DNA from: Treponema sp. | GTDB taxonomy: Bacteria > Spirochaetota > Spirochaetia > Treponematales > Breznakiellaceae | Assembly: GCA_031265435.1 (NCBI GenBank) | Contig: JAISCR010000085.1 | Span: 1-36,702, forward strand | Direction of reading: 5' to 3' | DNA length: 36,702 nt | Shown here: piece after piece, positions 15,658 to 23,855 of the stretch | Layout: each line of letters opens with the position of its first letter | How positions within the stretch are numbered: the first letter of the stretch is position 1 | Notes under the pieces: model-generated | Told to the model about the DNA's origin: nothing | The model's database searches: none | What the model saw: the letters and a program-made list of their open reading frames with translations, nothing else | Translations under genes and position numbers: made by a program

Positions 15658-16764
15658 ATGGACAAAGAAAATCAATTCAGAGGCATGAAAGTGGAATTCC
15701 ATATTCTTCAATCATTCCCCGTATCCTGTCTTAACCGGGATGATTCGAATATGCCCAAAACGGCGGTTGTGGGCGGCGTAACCCGGGCGCGGGTGAGCAG
15801 CCAATGCTGGAAACGGCAGGTGCGGTCGGCCATGAAGAAAGAATTCGGCATAGAAACCGGAACAAGAACAAAATTACTTTCCAAATTGATTGAAAAAGCC
15901 TGTGTGGATGAAGGAGCCGGCGAAACACAGGCAAAGGCATGTGGTGATAAAATTGAAAAAATATTTGGGAAAAGCAGTTCCGCAAAAGAAGAAGCCGGCG
16001 CCCTGTTATTTTTTGCCCCCACAGAGATCAAACTTATTGCTCAAAAATTCAGAGGAGTTAAGTTCGATCCTGACAAACTGATTACGCAGCCGGATGCAAA
16101 GGCACAGGCAAAGGAATTTGCCGATATTGTGGGTACGCAAAAATTAAAGACGGCTGAAAACCTTGACGGCCTTGATATAGCTCTTTTCGGCCGTATGGTA
16201 GCCCAGGCAGCGGAACTGAATGTGGAAGCTGCCGCATCATTCTCTCATGCCATTTCCACTCATCAAGTTACCAATCAATTTGACTTCTTTACCGCCCTGG
16301 ATGATCTTTCAGATGATAAATCTGCCGCCCACCTGGGCCTCCTGGAATTCAATTCCGCAACATATTACCGTTACATTTCTCTTGATCTGGGACAGCTTTA
16401 TAAAACCTTTGGAGGAAGAGAGTTTATTCCCGCGGCCATTGAAGCTTTTACCAAGGCCCTTTATTATGCCGTCCCCTCCGCACGGCAGAATAGCCAGTCC
16501 GGCGCTTCACCGTGGGACTATGCCAAAGTTTTTGTACGCCGGGGACAGGGAATACAAGTTTCTTTTGAGACTCCGGTCTTAACAGGAAAGGATGGCGGGT
16601 ATCTTACCGGGAGCATCGCTCGTCTTAAAAAATACATTGAGGATAAAGAGAAAGACGCAGGAAAAGAGCTGTTTGGGAAGATAGCGGAAATTGATTTTGG
16701 TGAGGAGAAGCATATATCTATCCCCGATCTTATTTCTGAAATACAAAAAGCGGTAAGGGTATAA
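15658..16764 (+). CDS. cas7e: Cascade backbone subunit Cas7e (CasC/Cse4)
   Basis: A 368-residue backbone subunit that polymerises along the crRNA, close to E. coli CasC (363). Signature stretches: EFHILQSFPVSCLNRDDSNM and GGVTRARVSSQCWKRQVRSA at the start (the crRNA-binding palm) and AASFSHAISTHQVTNQFDFF near residue 195. AAAGGAG precedes the ATG. It is intact and followed by cas5e after 2 bp. Confidence 0.95.
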   Translation: MDKENQFRGMKVEFHILQSFPVSCLNRDDSNMPKTAVVGGVTRARVSSQCWKRQVRSAMKKEFGIETGTRTKLLSKLIEKACVDEGAGETQAKACGDKIEKIFGKSSSAKEEAGALLFFAPTEIKLIAQKFRGVKFDPDKLITQPDAKAQAKEFADIVGTQKLKTAENLDGLDIALFGRMVAQAAELNVEAAASFSHAISTHQVTNQFDFFTALDDLSDDKSAAHLGLLEFNSATYYRYISLDLGQLYKTFGGREFIPAAIEAFTKALYYAVPSARQNSQSGASPWDYAKVFVRRGQGIQVSFETPVLTGKDGGYLTGSIARLKKYIEDKEKDAGKELFGKIAEIDFGEEKHISIPDLISEIQKAVRV

Positions 16765-16766
16765 CC

Positions 16767-17489
16767 ATGAAAACCCGCTGTTTATTGTTATGGCTTGAAG
16801 GGCCGCTGCAATCCTGGGGAGCGGATTCAAAATTCGGCCGCAGGGACACGCTTTGGTTCCCGACAAAATCCGGTCTTCTTGGTATGCTCTGTGCCGCCAT
16901 GGGGGCATCAGGCGAACAGCGGGAACTGCTTGAAGAAATGGCGGATCTGGATCAAACTGTTATTTCTTACATCCGGCTTACCAGGCAAAAATCCGGAAAA
17001 ACGGTACAACATGATAGTGAACCATTGCTTCAGGATTTCCACATGGTAGGCAGCGGTTATGATGATACTGATCCCTGGCAGTCTATGCATATTCCGAAAA
17101 CGATGGAAGGAAAAAAGGCTGTAGGTGGCGGACAAAAAATGACCTACCGTTACTATCTGCAGGATGCCAAATTCGCTGTAATACTCAAAGTGCCTGACAG
17201 CAAGGCAAAAATCTTTGCCGATGCTCTGCAAAATCCGGTGTTTGACATTTACCTGGGCAGAAAAAACTGCGTTCCCACAGATTTTGTATTCCGGGGTATT
17301 TTTGATAATGAAAAAGATGCCATTGCGGCCGCGGGGAACATAGCAGCAGGGAAAAATCTTGCCGAAGATTTCCGGGTTATCAGCGGCGAGGACAGCAAGG
17401 GAGAAAGCTTTACCATCAATGATGTGCCTGTCCAGTTCGGGCCGGTAAAAAAATACCGGGATCGCCGGGTAACGCGTATTCAAAAATGA
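16767..17489 (+). CDS. cas5e: Cascade subunit Cas5e (CasD)
   Basis: A 240-residue RAMP protein that caps the crRNA 5' handle. Typical start LLLWLEGPLQSWGADSKFGR then DTLWFPTKSGLLGMLCAAMG; YLGRKNCVP near residue 170 and YRDRRV at the end are also characteristic. It is slightly longer than E. coli CasD (224). It starts 2 bp after the cas7e stop. Its stop at 17487-17489 directly abuts the cas1 remnant, in the same frame. Confidence 0.93.
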   Translation: MKTRCLLLWLEGPLQSWGADSKFGRRDTLWFPTKSGLLGMLCAAMGASGEQRELLEEMADLDQTVISYIRLTRQKSGKTVQHDSEPLLQDFHMVGSGYDDTDPWQSMHIPKTMEGKKAVGGGQKMTYRYYLQDAKFAVILKVPDSKAKIFADALQNPVFDIYLGRKNCVPTDFVFRGIFDNEKDAIAAAGNIAAGKNLAEDFRVISGEDSKGESFTINDVPVQFGPVKKYRDRRVTRIQK

Positions 17490-17621
17490 GTGACACTAAT
17501 TCGGAACATTTCCGACGAGTTCAGAAAGAGAGTCATTGAAATGAAACTATTGGAACAGATCGGCAATGATATCCCCTATTTTATCGGAGGAGAAAAAGAT
17601 GCTGGTTGTGATAGCCAATGA
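17490..17621 (+). pseudogene. cas1: cas1 remnant (C-terminal ~35-43 codons only)
   Basis: The frame after the cas5e stop stays open to TGA at 17619-17621 and reads DEFRKRVIEMKLLEQIGNDI followed by PYFIGGEKDAG, which looks like the C-terminal helix and tail of Cas1e. It overlaps the cas2 start by 23 bp, as intact cas1-cas2 pairs do. The other ~270 codons, including all catalytic residues, are absent. A small palindrome TCGGAA-CAT-TTCCGA (17501-17515) lies at the probable deletion junction. No start codon with a ribosome site is seen. The Cas1 assignment comes from context plus motif; an alignment would settle it. Confidence 0.78.
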
Positions 17622-17913
17622 CCTGCCGCCTGCGGTTCGGGGCCGCATGAAGCTATGGTTTGTCGAGCCCCGTCCTAATGTCTTTGTGTCCGGAATAAAA
17701 GACTCTGTTGCCGATACGGTGGTTAACTATCTCAATAAATCCTGTCCCCCGGAATCCGGTCTTTTGATTTTCCAAAGAACCAACCGATCCCCCGGCTATA
17801 AAATATGGGGAATTGGAGATCATACAAGACAAATAACCACCCTTGACGGCCTTCAGCTAATTATAGAAAAAGAAATTTCCTTCCCCCAAAAAACGCTATA
17901 TACAGCGGGTTAA
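17599..17913 (+). CDS. cas2: Cas2e (type I-E Cas2)
   Basis: A 104-residue Cas2 of the type I-E subfamily, normally the dimeric core of the Cas1-Cas2 integrase. Start chosen at MLVVIANDLPPAVRGRMKLW (residues 1-20), preceded by GGAGG; a longer frame from 17566 would lie inside the cas1 remnant. GLLIFQRTNRSPGYKIWGIG in the middle is typical of Cas2e. Without Cas1 here it cannot integrate spacers unless a Cas1 is supplied from elsewhere. The array begins 26 bp after its stop. Confidence 0.92.
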   Translation: MLVVIANDLPPAVRGRMKLWFVEPRPNVFVSGIKDSVADTVVNYLNKSCPPESGLLIFQRTNRSPGYKIWGIGDHTRQITTLDGLQLIIEKEISFPQKTLYTAG

Positions 17914-17939
17914 CTCATGCAATCACACCAGATGCTGGT

Positions 17940-19919
17940 GTTTTCCCCACGCACGTGGGGGTGTTTCTAGCGAGATTGAAAAGCGTCTGACAGCCATTGA
18001 GTTTTCCCCACGCACGTGGGGGTGTTTCTGCTATCAATACTTCAAAGCGTCTTGTTTCAAAGTTTTCCCCACGCACGTGGGGGTGTTTCCTATCCACGAG
18101 CCTCCCCCAATACACCAGGGTTGTTTTCCCCACGCACGTGGGGGTGTTTCCAGATGATCAGCCAGATCACGCAGACTGTTTTTGTTTTCCCCACGCACGT
18201 GGGGGTGTTTCTCGTAACTTTGCCGATATAAAAGTGTTGACATAGTTTTCCCCACGCACGTGGGGGTGTTTCTGCAGCAGTTATGATATGCCCCGTCCTG
18301 CGGATGTTTTCCCCACGCACGTGGGGGTGTTTCTAATGTCGGGCTTCCAACGTATGCAAGTTCATCGTTTTCCCCACGTACGTGGGGGTGTTTCTAAAAC
18401 CCTTCCTGGATTTTGCCGGGCCAGGGAGTTTTCCCCACACACGTGGGGGTGTTTCCGCCCCCTTATACGGTATCACGGTTCAAAGTGGGTTTTCCCCACG
18501 CACGTGGGGGTGTTTCTTGCTGTCTTTTTGATACTGTCAGACCGTGGGCGTTTTCCCCACGCACGTGGGAGTGTTTCTACGAGGCCGGCCAGTCAGCGAA
18601 ACTTTCCTTGGTTTTCCCCACGCACGTGGGGGTGTTTCTAAAAAGATATTCATCAGAACTAACCTCGATCAGTTTTCCCCACGCACGTGGGGGTGTTTCC
18701 GTCCCCCGCCTCTTGAGTTTATGGCCCGGCAAGTTTTCCCCACGCACGTGGGGGTGTTTCCCCGGAAAACGGCCACTGTCATTTACTCTATGGGTTTTCC
18801 CCACGCACGTGGGGGTGTTTCTTAGTGACTCAGCGGGAGCGGAATCGGGAATTGGTTTTCCCCACGCACGTGGGGGTGTTTCCGTTGCCATCGTGCATTT
18901 CTTTAGCCAGGGCGGGTTTTCCCCACGCACGTGGGGGTGTTTCTCCTTATATCTTTCAGAACCTGTTAGACAATCAGTTTTCCCCACGCACGTGGGGGTG
19001 TTTCTATGAGACGGAAAGCCGGCGCTACTCGAGTTTTGTTTTCCCCATGCACGTGGGGGTGTTTCCTTACTGAAGCATGGTATAGCTGAGGTACAACCGT
19101 TTTCCCCACGCACGTGGGGGTGTTTCCAAGAGAAAGTGCTGCCGGAGAAAGCCGCCGAAGTTTTCCCCACGCACGTGGGGGTGTTTCTATGAAGGGAGCA
19201 TACAGCACCTGATTTATATGGTTTTCCCCACGCACGTGGGGGTGTTTCTACTTTATCAACGATTTTGCCAAGGCGTTTAAGGTTTTCCCCACACACGTGG
19301 GGGTGTTTCCTGAGACAGGGCAACGGCCAGCTTACCCAGCAGGTTTTCCCCACACACGTGGGGGTGTTTCCACTTAGAAGGGATAACTCCCCCGGATTTT
19401 GGAGTTTTCCCCACGCACGTGGGGGTGTTTCCTACGGTATAGAAATAGCCAGGGCGCGGGCCGAGTTTTCCCCACGTACGTGGGGGTGTTTCCGAGCAGG
19501 GGTTCTACCAGACCATACCGGTTGGGTTTTCCCCACGCACGTGGGGGTGTTTCTGAAGGAGAAGATTTGCATTTACTGCGGAAATAGTTTTCCCCACGCA
19601 CGTGGGGGGGTTTCCCCCGGACGTACATCATCCGCGCCGTGGAGGTCGTTTTCCCCACGCACGTGGGGGTGTTTCCTATCATACTGACGTACCCTCAAGA
19701 GATACCCTGTTTTCCCCACGCACGTGGGGGTGTTTCTCTGAGTGAGGAATGGGGCGATACTGAAAAAGCGTTTTCCCCACACGCGTGGGGGTGTTTCCGA
19801 TTTTATGACCCGCCGTGCTCCTGTCAGCATGTTTTCCCCACGCACGTGGGGGTGTTTCTATGTCGTGTAGCCTGTATGATGCGAGCCAAATGTTTTCCCC
19901 TCATACGAGGGGGTAGTAA
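17940..19919 (+). CRISPR. Type I-E CRISPR array, 33 repeats and 32 spacers
   Basis: A 28-bp repeat beginning GTTTTCCCCAC and ending GTGGGGGTGTTTC, with 33-bp spacers. Every repeat start from 17940 to 19892 falls on an exact 61-bp period. The hairpin stem is CCCCAC/GTGGGG. Point variants occur at 18367 and 19465 (ACGTACG), 18428, 19282 and 19343 (ACACACG), 18550, 19038, 19587 and 19770. The last repeat (19892) is degenerate but keeps a stem (CCCCTC/GAGGGG), marking the leader-distal end, so transcription runs + like the cas genes. Base 29 of each unit is T (17) or C (15), never a purine. The leader must overlap the end of cas2, as only 26 bp separate them. Confidence 0.98.
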
Positions 19920-19972
19920 AACCGTTTTCTGTACCTTTTGGCGGACTTGTTTTTTGTTTTGAGAATAGAGGC

Positions 19973-19999
19973 TGTTCTAAAAATTCAATTTTTGGAACA
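19973..19999 (-). terminator. Hairpin between the CRISPR array and DUF3793 gene
   Basis: The stem GTTCTAAAAATT/AATTTTTGGAAC with a 1-base centre is flanked on the right by CTCAATA. It lies just past the stop of the minus-strand DUF3793 gene and past the end of the array. It resembles the hairpin at 25367-25394 in sequence and flank. Bidirectional termination is likely but not certain. Confidence 0.5.
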
Positions 20000-20011
20000 A
20001 GCTCAATACGG

Positions 20012-20647
20012 CTATTGGTTTCGGAAGGCCGGTATTTTACTTTCGCCCGGAAGGGAAAAACGAACCGTGTTTCCGCCGGGATGTGAACCGGTTTTTCCGT
20101 AAAAATAGTTTTTCATGGATTCACGGCAAAAATCATACCGGTTAAAACATTTTCTTGCCCGGTTAACATTTCCATATACTTTCCAGTAGCCGCATAATTT
20201 ATAATTCTCTCCCCTGTGTTTTACAAAGCCCAGTACATCTTCGGCCGGGTAGCCCAGAAAAAAACCTACTTCGTGGGGAAAGTCTTTGAGCTCGAAGCGT
20301 TTTTTTAAATAATCCAGCAGCATGAAAACCAAGGCGGTACCGGAGGCTTGTTTTTTATCATTGCCGGTATCCCCGCGGCATATTCCTGCCGGGTATCCCA
20401 GGCCGCCAAGCAATTTCAAAATTACTTCATTCAGTATTGTTTTTTCAAGCGATATTTTATCAAATGCCAGTACCAATAATCTGTTTTCATGTTTCCGCAG
20501 TACGGTAAATCCAATATCCGCAGGCAGTAAAGTGCTTAAATATGACAAGTAATATTCAGACTGAATCATGAATAGAGCCGATGGTTTGCAGCCACATAAA
20601 ACAGGGCTGCACTGGTTAATAATGATACTTTCAATTTCAGACTGCAC
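20012..20647 (-). CDS. DUF3793 family protein
   Basis: A 211-residue protein of the DUF3793 family. Family marks: INQCSPVLCGCKPSALF near the start, then PHEVGFFLGYPAEDVLGFVK and the GYWKVYGN segment in the second half. The start is GTG at 20647 after GAGAGG. Function is not established; the family often neighbours flavodoxin genes in anaerobes, as here. Conserved cysteines (CSPVLCGC) may be of interest. Separated from the upstream flavodoxin gene by a strong hairpin, so it may be expressed at a reduced level by readthrough. Confidence 0.75.
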   Translation of the reverse strand: MQSEIESIIINQCSPVLCGCKPSALFMIQSEYYLSYLSTLLPADIGFTVLRKHENRLLVLAFDKISLEKTILNEVILKLLGGLGYPAGICRGDTGNDKKQASGTALVFMLLDYLKKRFELKDFPHEVGFFLGYPAEDVLGFVKHRGENYKLCGYWKVYGNVNRARKCFNRYDFCRESMKNYFYGKTGSHPGGNTVRFSLPGESKIPAFRNQ

Positions 20648-20668
20648 CTCTCACTCCTCTCCAAAAAA

Positions 20669-20716
20669 ACGGGAGTGCCGCACGGCACGGCAATGCGGGC
20701 TGTACGGTACTCCCGT
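20669..20716 (-). terminator. Strong intrinsic terminator after flavodoxin gene
   Basis: An 18-bp stem (one mismatch, two G-U) with outer arms ACGGGAGT/ACTCCCGT and a 12-nt loop. On the minus strand it is followed by a run of seven T. It separates flavodoxin from DUF3793. Confidence 0.75.
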
Positions 20717-20732
20717 GAAAAAATGGGCGCTG

Positions 20733-21170
20733 CTAAGCGGCATTACCGGCAAGGCGTTTGCCTAATTCGTAACATCTGTCCAGCACATCCTCTGCCGGCA
20801 CAAGCTGGGCAATAAGTCCTTCTCCGTCAACGCTGGCGCCGGAATTCTTCATGCGTTCAACCCAGTCCCGCATCCACTGTCCGTCTCCCCAATCATAGGA
20901 ACCGAAAAGTCCCAGAGGCTTTCCTCCCAGTTCCGCCTGGGTTAAACCGCTGATGAACGGTTCCATTTCCGCTTCTTCCAGAATCTCCGCACCCATCGCG
21001 GGGCAGCCGAATGCAAGTGCGGCGGCTTCTCTTACCATCTCGGGAGCCGCCTCCGCTGCCGGTTTTAGGACAACTTCCGCCCCTGCTTCACGTGCCCCTT
21101 TGGCAATCTGTTTTGCCATCGTTTCGGTATTTCCCGTCCCGCTCCAGTAAGCAATAAAAACCTTGTTCAT
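20733..21170 (-). CDS. Flavodoxin
   Basis: A 145-residue FMN electron-transfer protein. The phosphate-binding loop is clear at the start (AYWSGTGNTETMAKQIAKGA). GSYDWGDGQWMRDW near residue 90 is the typical second FMN loop region. GGAGG lies 9 nt before the ATG. A strong promoter (TTGACA-17-TATAAC) lies upstream. It could deliver electrons to the nitrogenase-like enzymes 0.3-9 kb away, but it is on a separate transcript, so that link is only positional. Confidence 0.9.
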   Translation of the reverse strand: MNKVFIAYWSGTGNTETMAKQIAKGAREAGAEVVLKPAAEAAPEMVREAAALAFGCPAMGAEILEEAEMEPFISGLTQAELGGKPLGLFGSYDWGDGQWMRDWVERMKNSGASVDGEGLIAQLVPAEDVLDRCYELGKRLAGNAA

Positions 21171-21214
21171 GTATTCCAGACCTCCAATCCCTAGTGTTAT
21201 ATAATTCTAATAAA

Positions 21215-21243
21215 GTTATATATAATTAACAAAACAATGTCAA
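21215..21243 (-). promoter_or_regulatory. Flavodoxin promoter
   Basis: On the minus strand: TTGACA (21243-21238), a 17-bp spacer, TATAAC (21220-21215). The start codon lies 45 bp downstream. Confidence 0.65.
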
Positions 21244-21349
21244 TAGAATTTTCCGGGAATTTTTAAGTTTTCAGGCTGAAACCGGCCGGAAACATCCTGA
21301 GGTTTGTCAATCCGGGGGGGTTCCTTCTGTCAAAAACCTGAAAAAAGGC

Positions 21350-21407
21350 TTGACAAAGGTGTTTTTTTGGGATTATTGTATATTATACCTATCTTATTAA
21401 TAAGATA
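21350..21407 (+). promoter_or_regulatory. cysK operon promoter with 18-bp palindromic operator
   Basis: TTGACA (21350-21355) with a weak -10 (TATTGT at 21374-21379). About 10 bp beyond is a perfect 18-bp palindrome TATCTTATTAATAAGATA (21390-21407), positioned at or just after the expected +1. This is a good place for a repressor site. The cognate regulator is unknown; an Rrf2/CymR-type sulfur regulator would fit but is not shown. Confidence 0.55.
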
Positions 21408-21514
21408 TGGAGAAGGCGGGATCGGGTTTCCGGGCATGAACCCGGGCCTGCAAATGAAAAACCTGGAGCAAGTTCCGGGGTATGAATCCCGTTTACGAAC
21501 CAAAAGGGAGCGTT

Positions 21515-22483
21515 ATGGCGAATATAATAGTGGATAACTTGACGGAACTGATAGGTCAGACTCCGCTTTTGCGGCCCCAGCGCTTTATAAGGCTGGCAGG
21601 CATCGCCGGGGCGGATCTTCTCTTCAAACTTGAATACTTCAACCCCCTTTCCAGCGTAAAAGACCGCATTGCAAGGGCTATGATTGAGGACGCGGAGGCC
21701 GGGGGCAGCCTTAAAAACGGAACCATCCTGATAGAACCAACCAGCGGCAATACAGGTATAGGGCTTGCCTTCGTTGCGGCCGCCAGGGGCTACAGGTTGA
21801 TTCTTACCATGCCCGATACGATGAGCATTGAACGCCGGCAGCTCCTCCTGGCGCTGGGCGCGGAACTTGTGCTGACCCCCGGAGCGCTGGGCATGAAGGG
21901 GGCCATAAACAAGGCGCTGGAATTGAATGCCCAGATACCGGACAGTCTGATTCTCCAGCAATTTTCCAATCCCGCAAACCCCAAAATACACAGGAAGACC
22001 ACGGGCCCTGAAATTTGGGAGGCTACCGGGGGAAAGGTTGATATTCTCGTTGCCGGGGTCGGTACCGGGGGAACTTTGAGCGGCGCGGGCAGCGCCCTGA
22101 AAGAGAAAAAAGCTGAAGTCAGGGCGGTGGCCGTTGAACCGGATGCGTCTCCGGTGATTTCAGGAGGGAAAGCCGGCCCCCACCAGATACAGGGAATCGG
22201 CGCGGGCTTTGTGCCGGATGTGCTGGATCTCTCCGTGGTAGATGAGGTATTCCGTGTCCGCAATGAAGAAGCGGTTGATACCGCCAGGGTACTGGCCCGT
22301 GAAGAGGGGCTTCTGGTCGGAATTTCCTCGGGGGCCGCCGCCTATGCCGCCGCGAAGATTGCGGGCCGGGATGAAAACAAAGGCAAGACCGTTGTGGCGA
22401 TCCTCCCCGATACGGGGGAACGCTACCTTTCCACCGTACTGTGGAAAGATCTTCCCCGGGAAAAAAGTCCCATGTGGTACTAA
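21515..22483 (+). CDS. cysK: Cysteine synthase (O-acetylserine sulfhydrylase)
   Basis: A 322-residue PLP enzyme that makes cysteine from O-acetylserine and sulfide. The PLP lysine is Lys49 (NPLSSVKDR). The substrate loop PTSGNTG is at 75-81 and the phosphate-binding [10 protein letters not shown] near 175. The start at 21515 follows AAGGGAG at 6 nt; an upstream ATG at 21482 has no such site. It is followed 19 bp later by two nitrogenase-like genes in the same direction. That arrangement suggests the sulfide or thiol produced by the nitrogenase-like enzymes is fixed here. Confidence 0.93.
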   Translation: MANIIVDNLTELIGQTPLLRPQRFIRLAGIAGADLLFKLEYFNPLSSVKDRIARAMIEDAEAGGSLKNGTILIEPTSGNTGIGLAFVAAARGYRLILTMPDTMSIERRQLLLALGAELVLTPGALGMKGAINKALELNAQIPDSLILQQFSNPANPKIHRKTTGPEIWEATGGKVDILVAGVGTGGTLSGAGSALKEKKAEVRAVAVEPDASPVISGGKAGPHQIQGIGAGFVPDVLDLSVVDEVFRVRNEEAVDTARVLAREEGLLVGISSGAAAYAAAKIAGRDENKGKTVVAILPDTGERYLSTVLWKDLPREKSPMWY

Positions 22484-22502
22484 CGGAAGCAAGGAGCGTA
22501 TT

Positions 22503-23843
22503 GTGAGCACTGTAATTGACCGGCCCCGCTATGTATGCGCCCTGGGCGGCGCACTGGCGCTAATACGGGCACTGCCCCGTACCATACCCATTGTTCATGC
22601 GGCCACGGGCTGCGCGTATAACTACTACATCGGCGGAAACACGGGAGCTGCCTACCTCGGCGGAGGTTACTGCGGAGCCACGTCGATACCTTCAAGCAAT
22701 GTGTCGGAAAAAGAAATCATATTCGGCGGAGAGGCAAGGCTGGAGGAACAGATCCGCAGCACCATGGAAGTGATAGACGGAGATCTATACATCGTCATTT
22801 CAGGCTGTATGGTGGAGATGATCGGCGACGACATACTCTCCGCCGTGGATCATATTGAAGATCTGCCGGAGAGAGTGCTGGCCGTACAGACTCCGAGTTT
22901 CAGGGGCAACGCCCAGCAGGGTTACGATTTGGTTCTCGAAAAGTTGATCAGAGAATTTATTGTCAAACAGAAAATACGGCTCGCAAAAACCGTCAATGTT
23001 TTCGGCATCATTCCGGGTAACGATATTTTTTATAAGGGTAATCTGAAGGAGATAAAGCGGATATTAAAACTCATCGGCGTTGAGGCAAACACGTTTTTCG
23101 GCGAAAGGGAAACCCTTAAAGATCTTCGCAATTGCGGCAATGCCGCTCTCAATATTGTCTTGTCCGATGTATACGCGGAGCGGGCCGCGGAAAGCTTCAG
23201 GGAAGTACATGATATTCCCTATATCCGGGAGCAGATGCCCATAGGTTTTTTCCAGACGGCAAAGTTTTTACGCACTGTGGGGAAGGCTCTGAATATAGAA
23301 GACAAGATCATTGACGATGCGATCGGGACCGAAGAGGAAATCTACTTTGATTACTTTGAACGCATTGCGGATACCTATAACGACATCGATCTTCAGCGTT
23401 ACGGAGTTGTGGCCGCGGATTCCAATTACGGGCCTGCCCTGGCCAACTTTATTTCCGATGAACTGGGCTGGATTCCCCATCTTGTCATGATCACCGATCC
23501 GCTCACCGAAGAAAATGAAGCGGCCCTCAGTAAACGTTTTTCCGGTTATGCTTCCGGGATAGAACCTGAAGTCCGTTACGATCCAAGCGCCTCATCCCTG
23601 CGGCATTATCTTATCGATAGCTGGGAACGAAACCGCAACCACGTGTACTATGAAGCGCTTTCTCCGGTAGTTATCTTCGGTAGTGTATTTGAGAGGGATT
23701 TTGCCGAGGAGTCCGGTTTCCCTCTCCTCACCGTTTCGTTCCCAGCAAACAGCAGGGTGGTATTCAACAAGGCATACGCGGGATTTAACGGCGGCCTCTC
23801 TCTGGCGGAAGATACCTTTTCACTGCTGGTAGCAGGACGATAA
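22503..23843 (+). CDS. Nitrogenase component-1-like protein, NifK-type (K1)
   Basis: A 446-residue member of the NifD/K/E/N superfamily. The GTG start at 22503 follows AGGAG; an open frame runs back into cysK but is a shadow. Three cysteines sit where P-cluster ligands of NifK lie: Cys12 (RYVCALG), Cys37 (HAATGC) and Cys102 (ISGCMVEMIGDD). An extra Cys57 lies in GGGYCGAT. It is about 70 residues shorter than NifK at the N-terminus. It pairs with the next gene 12 bp downstream. Superfamily is secure; the subgroup is not, and it could be a catalytic subunit or a NifN-like scaffold. Confidence 0.85.
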   Translation: MSTVIDRPRYVCALGGALALIRALPRTIPIVHAATGCAYNYYIGGNTGAAYLGGGYCGATSIPSSNVSEKEIIFGGEARLEEQIRSTMEVIDGDLYIVISGCMVEMIGDDILSAVDHIEDLPERVLAVQTPSFRGNAQQGYDLVLEKLIREFIVKQKIRLAKTVNVFGIIPGNDIFYKGNLKEIKRILKLIGVEANTFFGERETLKDLRNCGNAALNIVLSDVYAERAAESFREVHDIPYIREQMPIGFFQTAKFLRTVGKALNIEDKIIDDAIGTEEEIYFDYFERIADTYNDIDLQRYGVVAADSNYGPALANFISDELGWIPHLVMITDPLTEENEAALSKRFSGYASGIEPEVRYDPSASSLRHYLIDSWERNRNHVYYEALSPVVIFGSVFERDFAEESGFPLLTVSFPANSRVVFNKAYAGFNGGLSLAEDTFSLLVAGR

Positions 23844-23855
23844 TCAGGAGAATAT

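Noticed and set aside
17566..17598. Longer cas2 start at 17566
   Set aside because: These codons lie within the cas1 remnant; the conserved Cas2e start and GGAGG support 17599.
17940..19919. Self-targeting spacers from the main array
   Set aside because: I saw no clear full match to the rest of the window by eye; a proper search of all 32 spacers was not possible, so no claim is made.
17915..19962. Long overlapping ORFs on both strands rich in FPTHVGVF, PRAWGK and similar repeats
   Set aside because: They are the CRISPR repeats read in frame; a 61-bp period cycles through all three frames and makes pseudo-repetitive proteins.
21409..21537. A second Cys-type leader peptide upstream of cysK
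   Set aside because: I looked for one; the short frames here contain no Cys codons, so the leader-peptide control appears limited to the minus-strand operon.
22242..22502. Upstream extension of the K1 frame into cysK
   Set aside because: The K1 protein resembles its K2 relative only from the GTG at 22503, which has its own ribosome site.
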